Below, one piece after another: positions 36,357 to 46,408 of a stretch of 64,000 nucleotides of DNA (positions are counted from its first letter, which is position 1; each line of letters begins with the position of its first letter). Position numbers and translations under genes: made by a program. Source of the stretch: JAFAXA01 sp963777325 (lineage in GTDB: Bacteria; Pseudomonadota; Alphaproteobacteria; Acetobacterales; Acetobacteraceae); assembly GCA_963777325.1 (NCBI GenBank), contig CAVZQE010000018.1, forward strand, positions 186,001-250,000. Reading direction: 5' to 3'. The notes under the pieces are model-generated. The model was not told where the DNA came from. It did no database searches and was given only the letters and a program-made list of their open reading frames with translations.

Positions 36357-37506
36357 ATGCAAAACGCTTCTCAGCCGCCCCGCGCGGTGCGTTTCGCCGC
36401 GGCGCTGGTGGCGCTGCTATCCTTCCCCTGGTGTTCTGCTCCGGATGCGGAAGAGGCGCCGGTTCGCATCGGCGTGCTGAACGACATGTCCGGCACCTAC
36501 GCCGACTATCAGGGCGTCGGGTCGCTGATCGCGGCCCAGATGGCGGTCGAGGATTTTGGCGGCACCGTCGCGGGCCGTCGCATGAGGTCGTTGCGGGCGA
36601 TCACCAGAACAAGCCGGATATCGGCCTCGCGATCCCCGCAAGTGGCTGGATCCCGACGGTGTCGATCTCGTCGCGAACGTTCCCAACTCCGCCGTCGCGC
36701 TCACGGTCGCGGATCTGGTCCGGCAGCGGAACCGCGTCTTTCTCGCCTCCGGCGCCGGCACCGCGGAATTGACCGGCGAGAAATGCTCGCCGAACACGGT
36801 GCAATGGACCTACGACACTTGGCAGCTCGGCCACGCCCTCGCGAAAGCGGTCGTCGCGCGCGGAGGCAAGCGCTGGTTTCTGCTCACGGCCGATTACGCC
36901 TTCGGCTACGACCTCGGCAAGAGCACCACCGAGGCGGTGACGCAAGCGGGCGGCGCGATCGTCGGAGAGGCGCGTCATCCGCTCGGCACTAGCGACTTCT
37001 CGAGCTTCCTCGTGCAGGCGCAATCCTCGGGCGCCGACGTGCTCGGCCTCGAAGACGCGGGCGGGGACACGACGATTGCGCTGAAGCAGGCGGCGGAGTT
37101 CGGCCCCACCGGAACCATGGTGATGGCGGCATCGGTCATCAACATCAATATGATCGCGGCGATCGGCCTCGCGGCCGCGCAGCATCTCATCGTCGCCACG
37201 GCCTTCTACTGGGACATGAGCGAGGGCGCCCGCGCCTTCTCCCAGCGCTTCGCCGAGCGCGACCCTCACCACGCCATGCCGAACGACATGCAGGCCGGCG
37301 TATATTCCGGCGTGCTCGCCTACCTGAACGCGCTCAAGCGCGTGGGAGGCAGGGCGGAGGACGGCCGCGTCGTCGTCGGCGAGATGAAGCGGGTGCCGGC
37401 CGAAGAACCGGTTTATGGCCGGACACCGATCAGGATCGACGGGCGCGCGCTGCATCCGACTTTCATCTACCAAACGAAACCGCTTTCGGAGAGCAAAGGA
37501 GCGTGA
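36357..37506 (+). pseudogene. ABC transporter substrate-binding protein (branched-chain amino acid type), frameshifted
   Basis: ATG 36357 begins a signal peptide (AVRFAAALVALLSFPWCSA) and APVRIGVLNDMSGTYADYQG, the classic start of Peripla_BP_6 proteins. Frame changes near 36580 and 36640 break the first lobe; the remainder from about 36645 (GVDLVANVPNSAVALTVADL) is continuous to a TGA at 37506. Such proteins often bind aromatic acids or amino acids. No permease or ATPase of this type is nearby. Confidence 0.75.
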
Positions 37507-37619
37507 ACTTTCTGACGCGCGTTGCGACCATTCCCGAGAACGAAGCATTTCGGCCAATGGCGGACGGGCATTGCCCGCTCGTCAAGTGATCCGGCGCCAA
37601 GCATGGGGACGACCGATCG

Positions 37620-38127
37620 ATGACAAGCACAGGAAGGAGCGTGCGTTCAGGTTCCCGCGAATGGTGCGCGTGGCCAATCCTGATCGCTGTCGCGGTTCTT
37701 GGACTCGCACGCGCCGGCCCGCGCGACCGAGAACGGGCTGTCGCACTACCCGACCGGCGTGAACACGGCGGTCCCCGCGCTCGTTCCGCCCGAGGGCGGG
37801 ACGGTTTGCCTGAACCACAATCAATGGCACACGGCCAACACGTTCAACGGCCCGAACGGCAAGTCGGCCGTTCCGGGTTTCCAGCTCAACGTCATCGCCG
37901 AGGCGCCGCGTTTTCTCCACACCTGGCTCAATGTTGAAGGGGTAGACTTGGCACCCAGATCGTTGCCGCAGCTCACCTGGATCGACATCCACACGGGGAG
38001 CGCGCATTCAAGCCGGGTCGGCTTCGGCGATCTCAACTTCGTGCCCGTGCACGCCTCGTATCAATACAAGGCCCTGTTCCCGAACATCGGGCTCCCACGG
38101 GGCGCTACAGCAAGAGCAATTCCGTAA
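37620..38127 (+). pseudogene. MetA/SphA-type (phenol meta-degradation) outer-membrane protein, broken
   Basis: A signal-like start at 37620 (CAWPILIAVAVLGLA) is followed, after a frame change near 37705, by ATENGLSHYPTGVNTAVPAL and later RVGFGDLNFVPVHASY, the conserved start of the MetA/SphA family associated with uptake of hydrophobic aromatic compounds. The family is about 300 residues; this copy ends after about 140 at an unrelated junction. Confidence 0.65.
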
Positions 38128-38255
38128 CGACAAGGGTAACGATGACAAGGGCGCCGCCTCCGCAGAGGGTCATGGGGCAAAACATGCCAAGTCGAGGTCG
38201 CGGCACCATTCAAGGGCCGCTCAGGCCGGACAGACAGCCCCGCGCTAGAGCGGAA

Positions 38256-39218
38256 TCACCCTGACCGGCGGTACCCTGCTGCGGCGAGGTAGTTTGCACA
38301 CTCTGGGGCGCTGAAGCGACCGAGCATGGAGCCTATGGCTTTCCACAGCGCCTCGCGCGATCTGGGGGCGGCGCTGCGGATGAGGTGCTTGAGCTTGGCG
38401 AAGACCTGTTCGATCGGGTTGAGATCGGGCGAGTAGGCCGGCAGGAACAGCAAGCTTGCGCCGCGCGCTTCGATAGCGTCGCGCACGCCAGCGACTTTGT
38501 GGCTGCCGAGGTTATCGAGCACCACGAGGTCACCGGGCGAAAGCGTTGGGGCCAGCACCTGCTCGACATACGCGCGGAAGGCGCAGCCATTGATCGCGCC
38601 GTCGAACACGGCCGGAGCGACGAGGCCATCATTCCGCAGCCCGGCGAGAAAGGTGCTGGTGCGCCAATGCCCGTGCGGCGCAGAGGCCATGAGCCGGGTG
38701 CCTTTGCGCGACCGTCCGCGCAGGCGCGTCATGTTGGTCTTGGTCCACGTCTCGTCGATGAAAACCAAGCACTCCGGGCTCAGCCGGGGCTGAGCGGCGC
38801 GCCATGCATCGCGGGCCCCGGCGACGTCTGGACGATCCTGCTCCGCCGCGCGAAGCGACCTTTTTTATATGTCAGGCCGAATCGCGCCAGCGTTTTCCAG
38901 ACCGTCGCGAGACAGACTTGGACACCATGCTCGGCAGCGAGCCAGTCACGCAGTTCGGCCATCGTCGCGTCCGGGTGCTTGGCAACGTGTGCGAGGATTG
39001 CCTCCCGCTGTGGCTCGAGCCGCAGCGGCAATCGGCAGCATTGCGCTCCGGGTGTCGTCTCTCCCGTCCGGCGGCGGCGCAGGTCGGCCTTGTAGATGAA
39101 CGAGACACTGACCTCGAACCGCTCCGCGACATCGCGGGCGGGCTCACCACCGTCAAACGCGGCCATTATCTTGTCGCGGAAATTCCTGGGAATACGCCCG
39201 CCCCGATCGCCAACTCAT
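38256..39218 (-). mobile_element. IS630-family transposase with a -1 frameshift site
   Basis: The first part begins near ATG 39218 (MSWRSGRAYSQEF), with an apparent one-base slip before RDKIMAAFDGGEPARDVAER. It carries the helix-turn-helix and ends in LTYKK. A slippery TATAAAAAAGG at 38863-38873 (complement) precedes the change of frame. A -1 shift gives KKRSLRAAEQDRPDV and then the catalytic domain: D in VFIDETW, D in VVLDNLGSHK, E in NPIEQVFAKLK, to a TGA at 38256. The layout matches IS630 elements made as a frameshifted fusion. Termini were not fixed. Confidence 0.75.
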
Positions 39219-39515
39219 CTCAGCCCTCCAGCTTGCACCGGAAGCCGATGAACGTATGGCCCGCCCCGTCTGCAAGCTGAGTTGACCTGTTTGGCGCTGA
39301 GCAGTTTGCGTGAACGTATCCGGCTTCGGAGCAAGCTCCCTGCCAAGATGGAGATCCGCGCAGCCCGGTCCTTCAAATCACAGCGGCCTCTATAGGCCGT
39401 TCGATGGGCCAGGTTTCCGTGCTGCCGGTCAACTGTCAGGCCATCTCTGTCACCACCTCCCGCAGACCTCGTGAACCCGAACGCCGTCTTCCGGTCGCCC
39501 TGGCCAATTCGTTCG
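39219..39515 (-). other. Non-coding stretch downstream of the IS110/IS1111 transposase (candidate bridge RNA region)
   Basis: About 300 bp without a convincing gene lie between the IS630 start and the stop of the IS1111-type recombinase, on its 3' side. In the IS1111 group the guide (bridge) RNA is encoded in the non-coding 3' end. No structure could be folded by eye, so this is placed only by analogy. Confidence 0.3.
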
Positions 39516-40544
39516 TCAGCCCGTTGCTGCCGTCTGATAACAATCGCCCCGGGCCAGCACCGCCCAGACGATCCGGGCAAGCTTATTGGCCAAGGCGACG
39601 ACGACAGTGTTCTTGTGCGCCCGAGCGAGCAGTGCTCGCAGCCAGCATCCCAGCCGCGTATCCGTCGCGGCGAGCCTCGGCATCACAGCCCGCGCCCCAT
39701 GGATCAGGTTCTTGCGCAAGTACCGGCTGCCGCGTTTGGTGATGCCGAGCAGCTTCGGCTTGCCGCCCGTGGTCGCCTGCTTCGGCACGAGACCAAGCCA
39801 TGCGGCCAGGTCGCGCGCGCGCGCAAACGCGCTCGCATTGCCGATCGCCGCGACCAGCGCGGTCGCATTGACCGGACCGATGCCGGGGATCGTCGCCACT
39901 CGCCGTGCAGCCTCGTCAGCCCGGGCACTGGCGGCGAACTCGTCATCGAACACGCCGATGCGCCGGTCCAACTCGGCCCACTCGGCGCGCATGTCGGCGA
40001 CGAGCAAGCGCAGCCGTGGGCTGAGCGGATCAGGTTCTCCGGCGGCGACCGGCGCGTCCAGCCAGGTCAGCAACGCGCGCCGGCGCTGTGCCAGCACGAC
40101 GCCGCGCTCGAGCAACAACGCCCGCAGTTGGTTGATCCGCGCCGTCCGTTCCGCCACCAGCCGGTCGCGCGCCCGATGCAGGGCCTGCATGTCGAGCTGC
40201 CCCTCGGCTTTCAGTGGCACGAAGCGCATCGTCGGCCGTGTGGCAGCCTCGGCGATCGCCTCGGCATCCCGATCGTCGTTCTTCTGCGCCTTCACATACG
40301 GCCGCACATACTCAGGCGGCATCAGCCGAACCTGGTGCCCGTGCGCCCGCGCCGCTCGCCCGACGAAGTGGGCACCACAGCACGCCTCCATCGCCACGTT
40401 ACAAGTTGGCAGCTTGGCCAGAAGCGCCGCCAAACCGTCGCGCGGAACCCGTCGCCGCAGCACCACCCGGCCGGCGCTGTCCAACCCCACAACGCTGCAG
40501 CTGTTCTTGCCCAGGTCGATCCCAAGCACCGATATCGCCGTCAT
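39516..40544 (-). CDS. IS110 family (IS1111 group) DEDD recombinase
   Basis: A 342-residue protein with start ATG 40544 (MTAISVLGIDLGKNSCSVVG). The RuvC-like DEDD residues appear as D in GIDLGK, E in AMEACCGAHF and D-D in KNDDRDAEAIAEA; the C-terminal Tnp20 domain has TIPGIGPVNATAL and a probable catalytic Ser in KRGSRYLRK. The wording MEACCGAHF and RPYVKAQKND fits the IS1111 group. These recombinases act with a bridge RNA and leave no target duplication in the usual sense. The gene looks intact. Confidence 0.85.
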   Translation of the reverse strand: MTAISVLGIDLGKNSCSVVGLDSAGRVVLRRRVPRDGLAALLAKLPTCNVAMEACCGAHFVGRAARAHGHQVRLMPPEYVRPYVKAQKNDDRDAEAIAEAATRPTMRFVPLKAEGQLDMQALHRARDRLVAERTARINQLRALLLERGVVLAQRRRALLTWLDAPVAAGEPDPLSPRLRLLVADMRAEWAELDRRIGVFDDEFAASARADEAARRVATIPGIGPVNATALVAAIGNASAFARARDLAAWLGLVPKQATTGGKPKLLGITKRGSRYLRKNLIHGARAVMPRLAATDTRLGCWLRALLARAHKNTVVVALANKLARIVWAVLARGDCYQTAATG

Positions 40545-40870
40545 TCCCGCCCTCCTGTGCAAAGAGGCGACCCTACCGAGGATCACCTCAGGGAGGGGCG
40601 GGCCATCCCATAATCACATAGCTGACCCGTGCCGGAAGAGAAAATCGCGATTCCGGTCAGACCGGGGTGGCTCTAGGGCGATCGCCGGGCAATCCCGTCG
40701 TCGGGGGTGCGCCGTGGCGCGATGATCCCCGGCCTCGATGCCTCGGACGTCCTCGCGCCACCGGCTTCGGCAAGCGGAGTGGTCGGCCCAGCATCGTTGA
40801 TGCTGATACGGTTCGTGATAGATTGCTGGGGCAGGGGTGGGGCAGTGGATATGGCGCGGGGCTACTTACG
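40545..40870. other. Gene-free stretch
   Basis: This separates the recombinase start from the next hypothetical gene. No long coding frame with recognisable homology, no tRNA and no strong promoter were seen. It probably includes the left non-coding end of the IS110-type element. Confidence 0.4.
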
Positions 40871-41341
40871 ATGAGTTCCCGGCTGAGCGCGCCGGTTCAG
40901 AGCTCCGTCTCGCAGCGACAGGCGCGACCCGCCGAACCAGGGTCGTTGGACCCGGAAGTTGCGCGCGATCTTGCACTGCTTCGCGCTTTTGCCGCCAATC
41001 GTGAGCGTCTCATCGCGACGCTGTTCGGCCGGCAGACCCGACAACACCTGCTTCGGGACGAACTGCTGCGAATGGTGGTCGCCGAGTTCGGCGAAGGTCA
41101 TGTTCGCCGGGTCTTGTACTATGTGCGGGAATGTGCGGCTTTCGGTACAGCGCCATCCATTCGGTCCATGATCGAGCTCATGGAGTACACCGGGCTCGTG
41201 GTGCTGACGGCGGATGCCCACAGCAGGGCGTCGAAGCTGGTCGCGCCGGCCGAAAAGCTGATCGATTTCTACAACACGCAAATGCCACGGCTTCGAGATG
41301 AAGTTCTGGAGCTGATCGCCGCCGCGCCTGATCGGCGTTGA
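40871..41341 (+). CDS. Hypothetical protein, possible winged-helix
   Basis: A 156-residue protein from ATG 40871 (MSSRLSAPVQSSVSQRQARP). The N-terminal 40 residues look disordered; the rest is helical with segments HLLRDELLRMVVAEF, PSIRSMIELMEYTGLVVLTA and DFYNTQMPRLRDEVLELIAA. The middle resembles a MarR/winged-helix layout but no family is recognised. It lies between the IS110-type element and an IS256 scrap. Confidence 0.5.
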   Translation: MSSRLSAPVQSSVSQRQARPAEPGSLDPEVARDLALLRAFAANRERLIATLFGRQTRQHLLRDELLRMVVAEFGEGHVRRVLYYVRECAAFGTAPSIRSMIELMEYTGLVVLTADAHSRASKLVAPAEKLIDFYNTQMPRLRDEVLELIAAAPDRR

Positions 41342-41353
41342 TTTGGGACGTCG

Positions 41354-41671
41354 CGCGGTCTGCGGCATCTTGGCTACGAGAAGGGCGATCCGGCTGGCCG
41401 GGGCAGCGGCAATAGCCGCAACGGTCATTCGGCCAAGACGCTCCACCCGGAAACGGTGGAGATGCTGCGCGCCGAAGCGGCGTCGCTCGAACGCGCCGCC
41501 GCCGCGGCCCATCGCGCACTGGCGGCGCATCTGCGCGCACCGAAGCTCCCGAGGCTGCCGCCCTGTTCGGAGCGGGCCATCGCGGAAGAGGTGTTGTTGC
41601 AGGCACAGATGCTGACCGAACGCGCCCTGCGCCGGCTGGCCTACGTGCATGGCGCGCTGGACTGGCCCTGA
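41354..41671 (+). pseudogene. IS256-family transposase scrap joined to an unknown helical ORF
   Basis: Bases 41354-41440 read RGLRHLGYEKGDPAGRGSGN and SRNGHSAKT, the conserved N-terminal motif of IS256 transposases. The same frame continues as an alanine-rich helical stretch (MLRAEAASLERAAAAAHRAL) to a stop at 41669-41671. The last part (from ATG 41462) has no recognised family and may be a separate small gene. Confidence 0.5.
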
Positions 41672-41929
41672 TCAACTCGCATGTGACGCGCGCCCCTCAT
41701 TCGGATCGAGGAAAGGGGCCGCCGAGTGCCTCGCCCGAGACGCTGCCCGGCGGCAACGCGGAGGTAAAGCCGGGCATCTGCTTGTCCCACTCCCCGGTAT
41801 TGTCGCGTGCCCACTCGCGCCGCGACCCGCGCAACCGTTAGCACCGGCTGCCCGCCCCGTGATTGCGCCAGATCAAAGATGTCCCATCCCGATGCCGGGG
41901 CGCTGGCCGGCCGCACGCGAGCGGTCGCG

Positions 41930-42416
41930 TTAGCCGGAGGCGGCCGGGGGCGCCGCCAGGAGCAGCGTCCGGCTGCCGACTTGTACCTGCACGCGGGTAC
42001 TTCGGCCAATGCGCGGCATAGCCCGGCGGCACCGGAATGGTCACAGACGAGACGTATTGGTCGCCGACGATTCTCGCGCTCGGACTGCCCACGGGCACGC
42101 CCACCCCCAGCCCCGAACCGAAGCCGCTGCAGCAGCCGCTGAAGCCGAAGCCACCGATGCCGAAGCCGACCGTAGGCGGCGGGCTATAGGCGAGATGGGG
42201 GCCGCTGAGCAGGGTCACGGCGGCGGCCGGATACCGGTCTCCCTGGGCGCTCACCAGGGCAGCGGCGGCAACCGGCGCCACTTCGCTGACGATGACCTGC
42301 ACCGCGTCCCCTTGCGGCTCGAAGTGCGCCTGGGCGGTGTTCGGAGCAGGAAGCCTGGTGCCGGTCGCGCACCCGGTAAGCGCCAGCACCAGCAAAGCGG
42401 CGGTGATCCGTCCCAT
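41930..42416 (-). pseudogene. Small lipoprotein, one C-terminal frameshift
   Basis: ATG 42416 opens a lipoprotein signal, MGRITAALLVLALTGCATG, with lipobox LTGC. A domain with VQVIVSEVAPVAAAALVSAQ and a Gly/Phe-rich middle (GFGIGGFGFSGCCSGFGSG) follows. After AAHWPKYPR the frame shifts by one base near 41999; the legible tail is VQVQVGSRTLLLAAPPAASG to TAA 41930-41932. Function unknown. Translated unshifted it runs to 41838. Confidence 0.55.
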
Positions 42417-42591
42417 CTCGCGCTCCCTGGTCTGTCGCCGCCGCGTAGAACGCGCGAACGGTGAAAGCGATGCGTAACCGGACCGCATTTCAGGGTTCGT
42501 GGCAGGGGGAGGGAGTCGATGCCGGTCATGTGACAGTCTGGAACGAGATCATCCCCGGGCGCGAAAACGACGGGGTCCGATGCGACACCAC

Positions 42592-43922
42592 TCAGACGAA
42601 ACCGTCTCGTATGCGCGAGAAATAGGCGTCGTCCCCGATCTGGCCGCCCTTGAACGCCATTTCGATTCCGTCGAAGGCGGCGATGTCGCTGAAGCACGGG
42701 CAAAGGGGCGAGCCCGACCGACGTCATGGAAGCAGCCTGCGGTTCATCAATGCGAAGATGTCGAGTTCGCGAAGCGTATGGCTCGACGTGTCGCCGCCGG
42801 CGACCACCGCGCGGGCGAGCCGCTCTCCCGCTACGAGACCGCGCAGAACGCGTCCAAGGCGCGGCGATCGCGTGACGCGCATGGCCGGACTGATCGAGCG
42901 CGCTGCCGAGGTCGGTCGAGGCTCCGAGCGCCGTATGGGCGATCACGCTCCTGCCGCGACGGAGGACGGCTGTGCCCTGCCGCACCACGCGCGCAATGAC
43001 CTCGCCACGCTCCGGGCCGATGAGCGCGCGAGGATCGACGGGGATGCCGTCGAACCCGCGTGCCAGTGCTGCCCTGATCTGGGCCTCGGTGGCTGGGGAG
43101 CAGCTGCCCGAAACCGCGGCGACGCGGTCGACCGGCTTGACGGGCGGGGAATCAGCGGACCCGGATGCCAGCCCTAGCCGTGTCCACTCCGTGAGCAGCG
43201 CATACTCGACAGCCGAAAATCCCACCACGAACCGGCGCCCGCCGGTTGCCAGCCGCCAGAGCTGCCGTCCAGCCGCCACCTGGGTCGGGAGGTCCGCAGC
43301 GTCGAGGAGAAGCAGGCTATCCGGCACCATTGCCGCGTCGACCGCCGCCGACGGATCGGAGCCGGCGAGAGCCGCGGGATCGACGAGCGCAACAGCACGG
43401 GACGTCTGGGCCGCGAGATGCAGCCGAAGATCCGCTTCCGCCATCGGCGTCACGAAATGCCGGCTCATCACCGGGTGCCGATCGATCCGGTAGATCTCGT
43501 CCCGGAAGGCTGCGAAGAGATGGTCGAACGCGGTGTAGCGCCTGAGCTGCGGGGCACCGACCACCAACGGCGCGACGTCCTGTCCGAAGACGCGGGCGCC
43601 GATCTCGGAAGCCTTGCCGATGCTGCCGATATCGGGGCTGGAGTCGAAGGTCGAGCACATCTTGTAATGACATACGGACGCATCCAGGTCAGGCAGGCTC
43701 TCCAGCACCGGTGTGAGATTCCGTTCCATCCAGGTCGGCGACTCGCTGCGGCTCGTGCCGGCGACGCCGACGGCGCGCGCGCCGGCGAACCGTTTGCGCT
43801 GAGCCTCTGTCGGCGGGACGGTGAACAAGACCGTCGGCACGCCGCGGGAGGCGAGAGCTTCCATGACCTCGGTCGAGCCGGTCAGGTCGTCGCCGTAATA
43901 GGAGAGCAGGAGAATCCGTCAT
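42592..43922 (-). pseudogene. Four-carbon acid sugar kinase family (DUF1537/OiaK-OtnK-like), frameshifted
   Basis: After ATG 43922 and an early one-base shift the kinase N-terminus reads ILLLSYYGDDLTGSTEVMEA, the family signature, and continues in frame through CHYKMCSTFDSSPDIGSIGK to about 43010. Several shifts follow, with recognisable AVVAGGDTSSHTLREL and AFDGIEMAFKGGQIGDDAYF to TGA 42592. In other bacteria this family phosphorylates threonate, erythronate or 3-oxo-isoapionate. The neighbour is a RuBisCO-like protein, as in isoapionate catabolism. Confidence 0.75.
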
Positions 43923-43950
43923 CGTGCTGGCAGCGGTGCGGTGCGGCGTG

Positions 43951-44945
43951 TCACGTGACAGCATCCGAGCCGCCAAAGGTCGCAAGTGAGGCGGCGAGTT
44001 CGCGGTGTTCGCGGGCGTAGACGTCGAGCGGCACGCCGGCACCGTCGGTTCCCAGGCCTGCCGGACGGCGCGAACACCAGCGGCGGCGGGGCCGCCGGGA
44101 TGGCTTACGACCCCGCCGCCGCACAGATAGAGCAGGTCGATGGTCTGCCCGGTCCGGGCGAAGATCTCCGACGCCTGACCCCCCACTGACCGGACCCGAC
44201 GACCGGCAGCACGCAGTCGGCCGGCGAGAACAGCGGCTTGATGACCGCGGCGAAGGAGCGCACGAAGCTCTCGTCTGGCTCCCAATACTCCACCTTAATG
44301 CCGTTGATCTGGAACTGGTCGATCCCGAGCAGTCGCCAGAACTGTTGGTCGACCGAGAAGTCGAGTCCGAGGCCCGGATGGCGGGTGAGTATGTCCCGGC
44401 CGGCCCGGTGCGCATGCAGCGCGAGACGTGAACGCCTGCGCAGGAAGGCACGGCCGCCGAAGCCGACGGCATTGATGCAGATCACCGCATTGCCGCCCGC
44501 TTCGGCCACGATGTCGTGGTCGCGCACTATCCGCTCGGGATCGGCGCCGGAGATGTTGAAGGCGTACATCACGTTCTTGCCGGTCTCCTGCTCGTGATAG
44601 AGGATAATCGGCATGATCGCCCTCACGCGATCGGCGAGGCTCGAATAGGCCGGACCCATCAATCTCTCATCGTCCTTGATGAAGTCGACATCGGCCGCCA
44701 CGAGATCCCCTACCAGGGGAGCCGTCTCGTGCGGGCGAAGCCCGAGCGCCGGCTTGACGATCGAGCCGTCGATCGGCCGGTCCAGCACGCCCGTTAGGCG
44801 CCGGTTGCCTGGCGTGCCAAACTGTGGGCCGGGGGTGCGCCAGAGCAAAGGCCGGCGCCAGTTGCACGCCGAGGAAGCGAGTCGTCGACTGAAATCCCCA
44901 AGCTGTCGCGACCGGGATCGAGAGACTCGCGCCGGCGTCGTTCCG
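43951..44945 (-). pseudogene. RuBisCO-like protein (form IV, OiaX-like), truncated and frameshifted
   Basis: The central 190 residues are in one frame: GPQFGTPGNRRLTGVLDRPI, GSIVKPALGLRPHETAPLV and ADVDFIKDDERL, which holds the Lys that is carbamylated in RuBisCO followed by the Asp/Glu metal ligands. It continues to VLPVVGSGQWG; after a shift the C-terminus is GQTIDLLYLCGGGVVSHPGG and finally REHRELAASLATFGGSDAVT. Most of the N-terminal domain is missing. With the adjacent DUF1537 kinase it resembles the oiaK-oiaX pair of D-apionate/isoapionate degradation. Confidence 0.75.
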
Positions 44946-45020
44946 TAAAAGGACGGCGGGGCATGGCGCCGTTTCGGCCGGCGATGCGACGTGGCGCAGC
45001 GCGCGGCCGGGAAGGCCTCA

Positions 45021-45575
45021 TCAGGACTCCGGCATCGGTTCCGGCCGGGCCTCCTCCAGCGGCAGCCCGGCCTCCTCCCAGCCGTTCGCACCATCCGGAT
45101 ACCAGTAGACATCGCGCCAACCGAGGTTCGCCGCCCGTTTGGTTGCGTTCCAGCTTAGCCAGCAATGGGCGTTGCAGTAGAACACGACGGCCGCGTTTCT
45201 GTCGCCGCCGGTGGCGCGCTCAAGGTTCGCGCGAAAATACGCGTCGAGCTTGCCGCTGATCGCGCCCCGCCCCACGTCCGGTAGCCAGATGCTGCCCGGC
45301 AGATCCCGGCGCGGCACCGGCATCCAGGGCGCGCCGGGCCGCATGCCCTCCGGCCGGCGGGGCGCCGTCATCACGTCGATCAGCGTGACATGACCCGCTC
45401 GCAGCATCGATCTCAGCTGCGCGGTTCGTACGACATGGCCACCGGGCACCGCGTCCGGGGTCGGGCCGCCATAGGGTTCCATCCGGTAGCCCTCGGGGAC
45501 CGGCACGCCCGGATCGGCCGAGGCGGCGGCGAGGGGCGCGGCGATCAGCAGCGCGGCCAGCGCCGCTCGGATCAC
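45021..45575 (-). CDS. PQQ-dependent catabolism-associated CXXCW-type rhodanese protein
   Basis: A 184-residue exported protein. A signal peptide (IRAALAALLIAAPLAAASA) is followed by a rhodanese-like domain. The hallmark Cys-Cys-Trp motif is FYCNAHCWLSWNATKRA, residues 134-139, followed by DVYWYPDGANGWEEAGLPL. The family accompanies PQQ alcohol dehydrogenases. Start GTG 45575 overlaps the xoxJ stop (GTGA), so it is the last gene of the xox operon. Function not established; probably redox or cofactor maturation in the periplasm. Confidence 0.82.
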   Translation of the reverse strand: MIRAALAALLIAAPLAAASADPGVPVPEGYRMEPYGGPTPDAVPGGHVVRTAQLRSMLRAGHVTLIDVMTAPRRPEGMRPGAPWMPVPRRDLPGSIWLPDVGRGAISGKLDAYFRANLERATGGDRNAAVVFYCNAHCWLSWNATKRAANLGWRDVYWYPDGANGWEEAGLPLEEARPEPMPES

Positions 45576-46408
45576 GGCGTCACGGGACGGTTCTGCTCGT
45601 CCAGCAACGGCACCCCGTACTCGGCGAGAACGCGGCCGATCTCGGGGCGCTCGTGCTCGATGGCGCGATTGATGCGGCGTCGCCACTCCGGCTCGCCCGC
45701 GCGCACGCCCATGGCAATGCGCCAGTCGAGACGCGGCGCGCCCGGCTCGGGCTCGATGAACGCGGCGCGCAAAGGCAGATGCTCGCGCTTGATGTAGTAC
45801 CCCGCGAGCGGACCCCAGAGCAGCCCGACATCGATCACGCCGTTCACGATGTCTTCCGCCATGTCGTGCGGCGGGTCGTGGCTGCGGGTGTCCGTCGCCA
45901 GGGCGTACGGACGCACATGCGCCATCAGCCCGTGGCGAAGCACGAGGTCGGTCGGCGGCGTCCCGGCGATCAGGCCGATCCGCGCGTTGGCGAGAGCGGG
46001 ATCGCCCAGCGACGTGGCCCTGATCGGACTGTCGCTGCGCGTCACGATCATGTAGCCCGAATGGTAATAGGGCGTGGTCGTGTCCATCATGCTGTCGCCG
46101 GACACCGTGCCCATCACCAGATCGCATTGCCGTGCCAGCAGCGTGTTGCGCACGAAGCCCATGGTTCGGGGGAACCAGACATAGCTGACGGGAAGGCTGA
46201 GATCCCCGCCGATCAGCGCGGCGATGCGGTTCTCGAAACCCTCGCCGCGATCGTTCGAGAAGGGCAGGTCGTGTGGATCGGCGCAGACGCGCAACTCCGT
46301 TTGGGAGGCGATCTCGGGTCGTTGCGCGGCCGCGCTGCCCGCACTCAGCAGGGCGGCCGCGACCAGCGCCCCGAGTGCGCGCCGCCTCAGCGGTTCAGTC
46401 GGTCGCAC
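45572..46408 (-). CDS. xoxJ: XoxJ-type periplasmic binding protein
   Basis: Starting at GTG 46408 (MRPTEPLRRRALGALVAAAL), this is a 278-residue exported solute-binding-fold protein. An ATG 18 codons upstream is possible but lies deep in the cytochrome gene. Signature segments are LRVCADPHDLPFSNDRGEGF, YVWFPRTMGFVRNTL and DVGLLWGPLAGYY, as in MxaJ/XoxJ. XoxJ is thought to help activate XoxF rather than transport a solute. It overlaps the cytochrome gene by 14 bases. Confidence 0.87.
   Translation of the reverse strand: MRPTEPLRRRALGALVAAALLSAGSAAAQRPEIASQTELRVCADPHDLPFSNDRGEGFENRIAALIGGDLSLPVSYVWFPRTMGFVRNTLLARQCDLVMGTVSGDSMMDTTTPYYHSGYMIVTRSDSPIRATSLGDPALANARIGLIAGTPPTDLVLRHGLMAHVRPYALATDTRSHDPPHDMAEDIVNGVIDVGLLWGPLAGYYIKREHLPLRAAFIEPEPGAPRLDWRIAMGVRAGEPEWRRRINRAIEHERPEIGRVLAEYGVPLLDEQNRPVTP

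Noticed and set aside
31548..44945. All frameshifts as sequencing errors
   Set aside because: The kdp and xox operons on either side, about 20 kb, contain no such shifts, and several genes here also have large deletions. Some single-base cases in G/C runs could still be errors.
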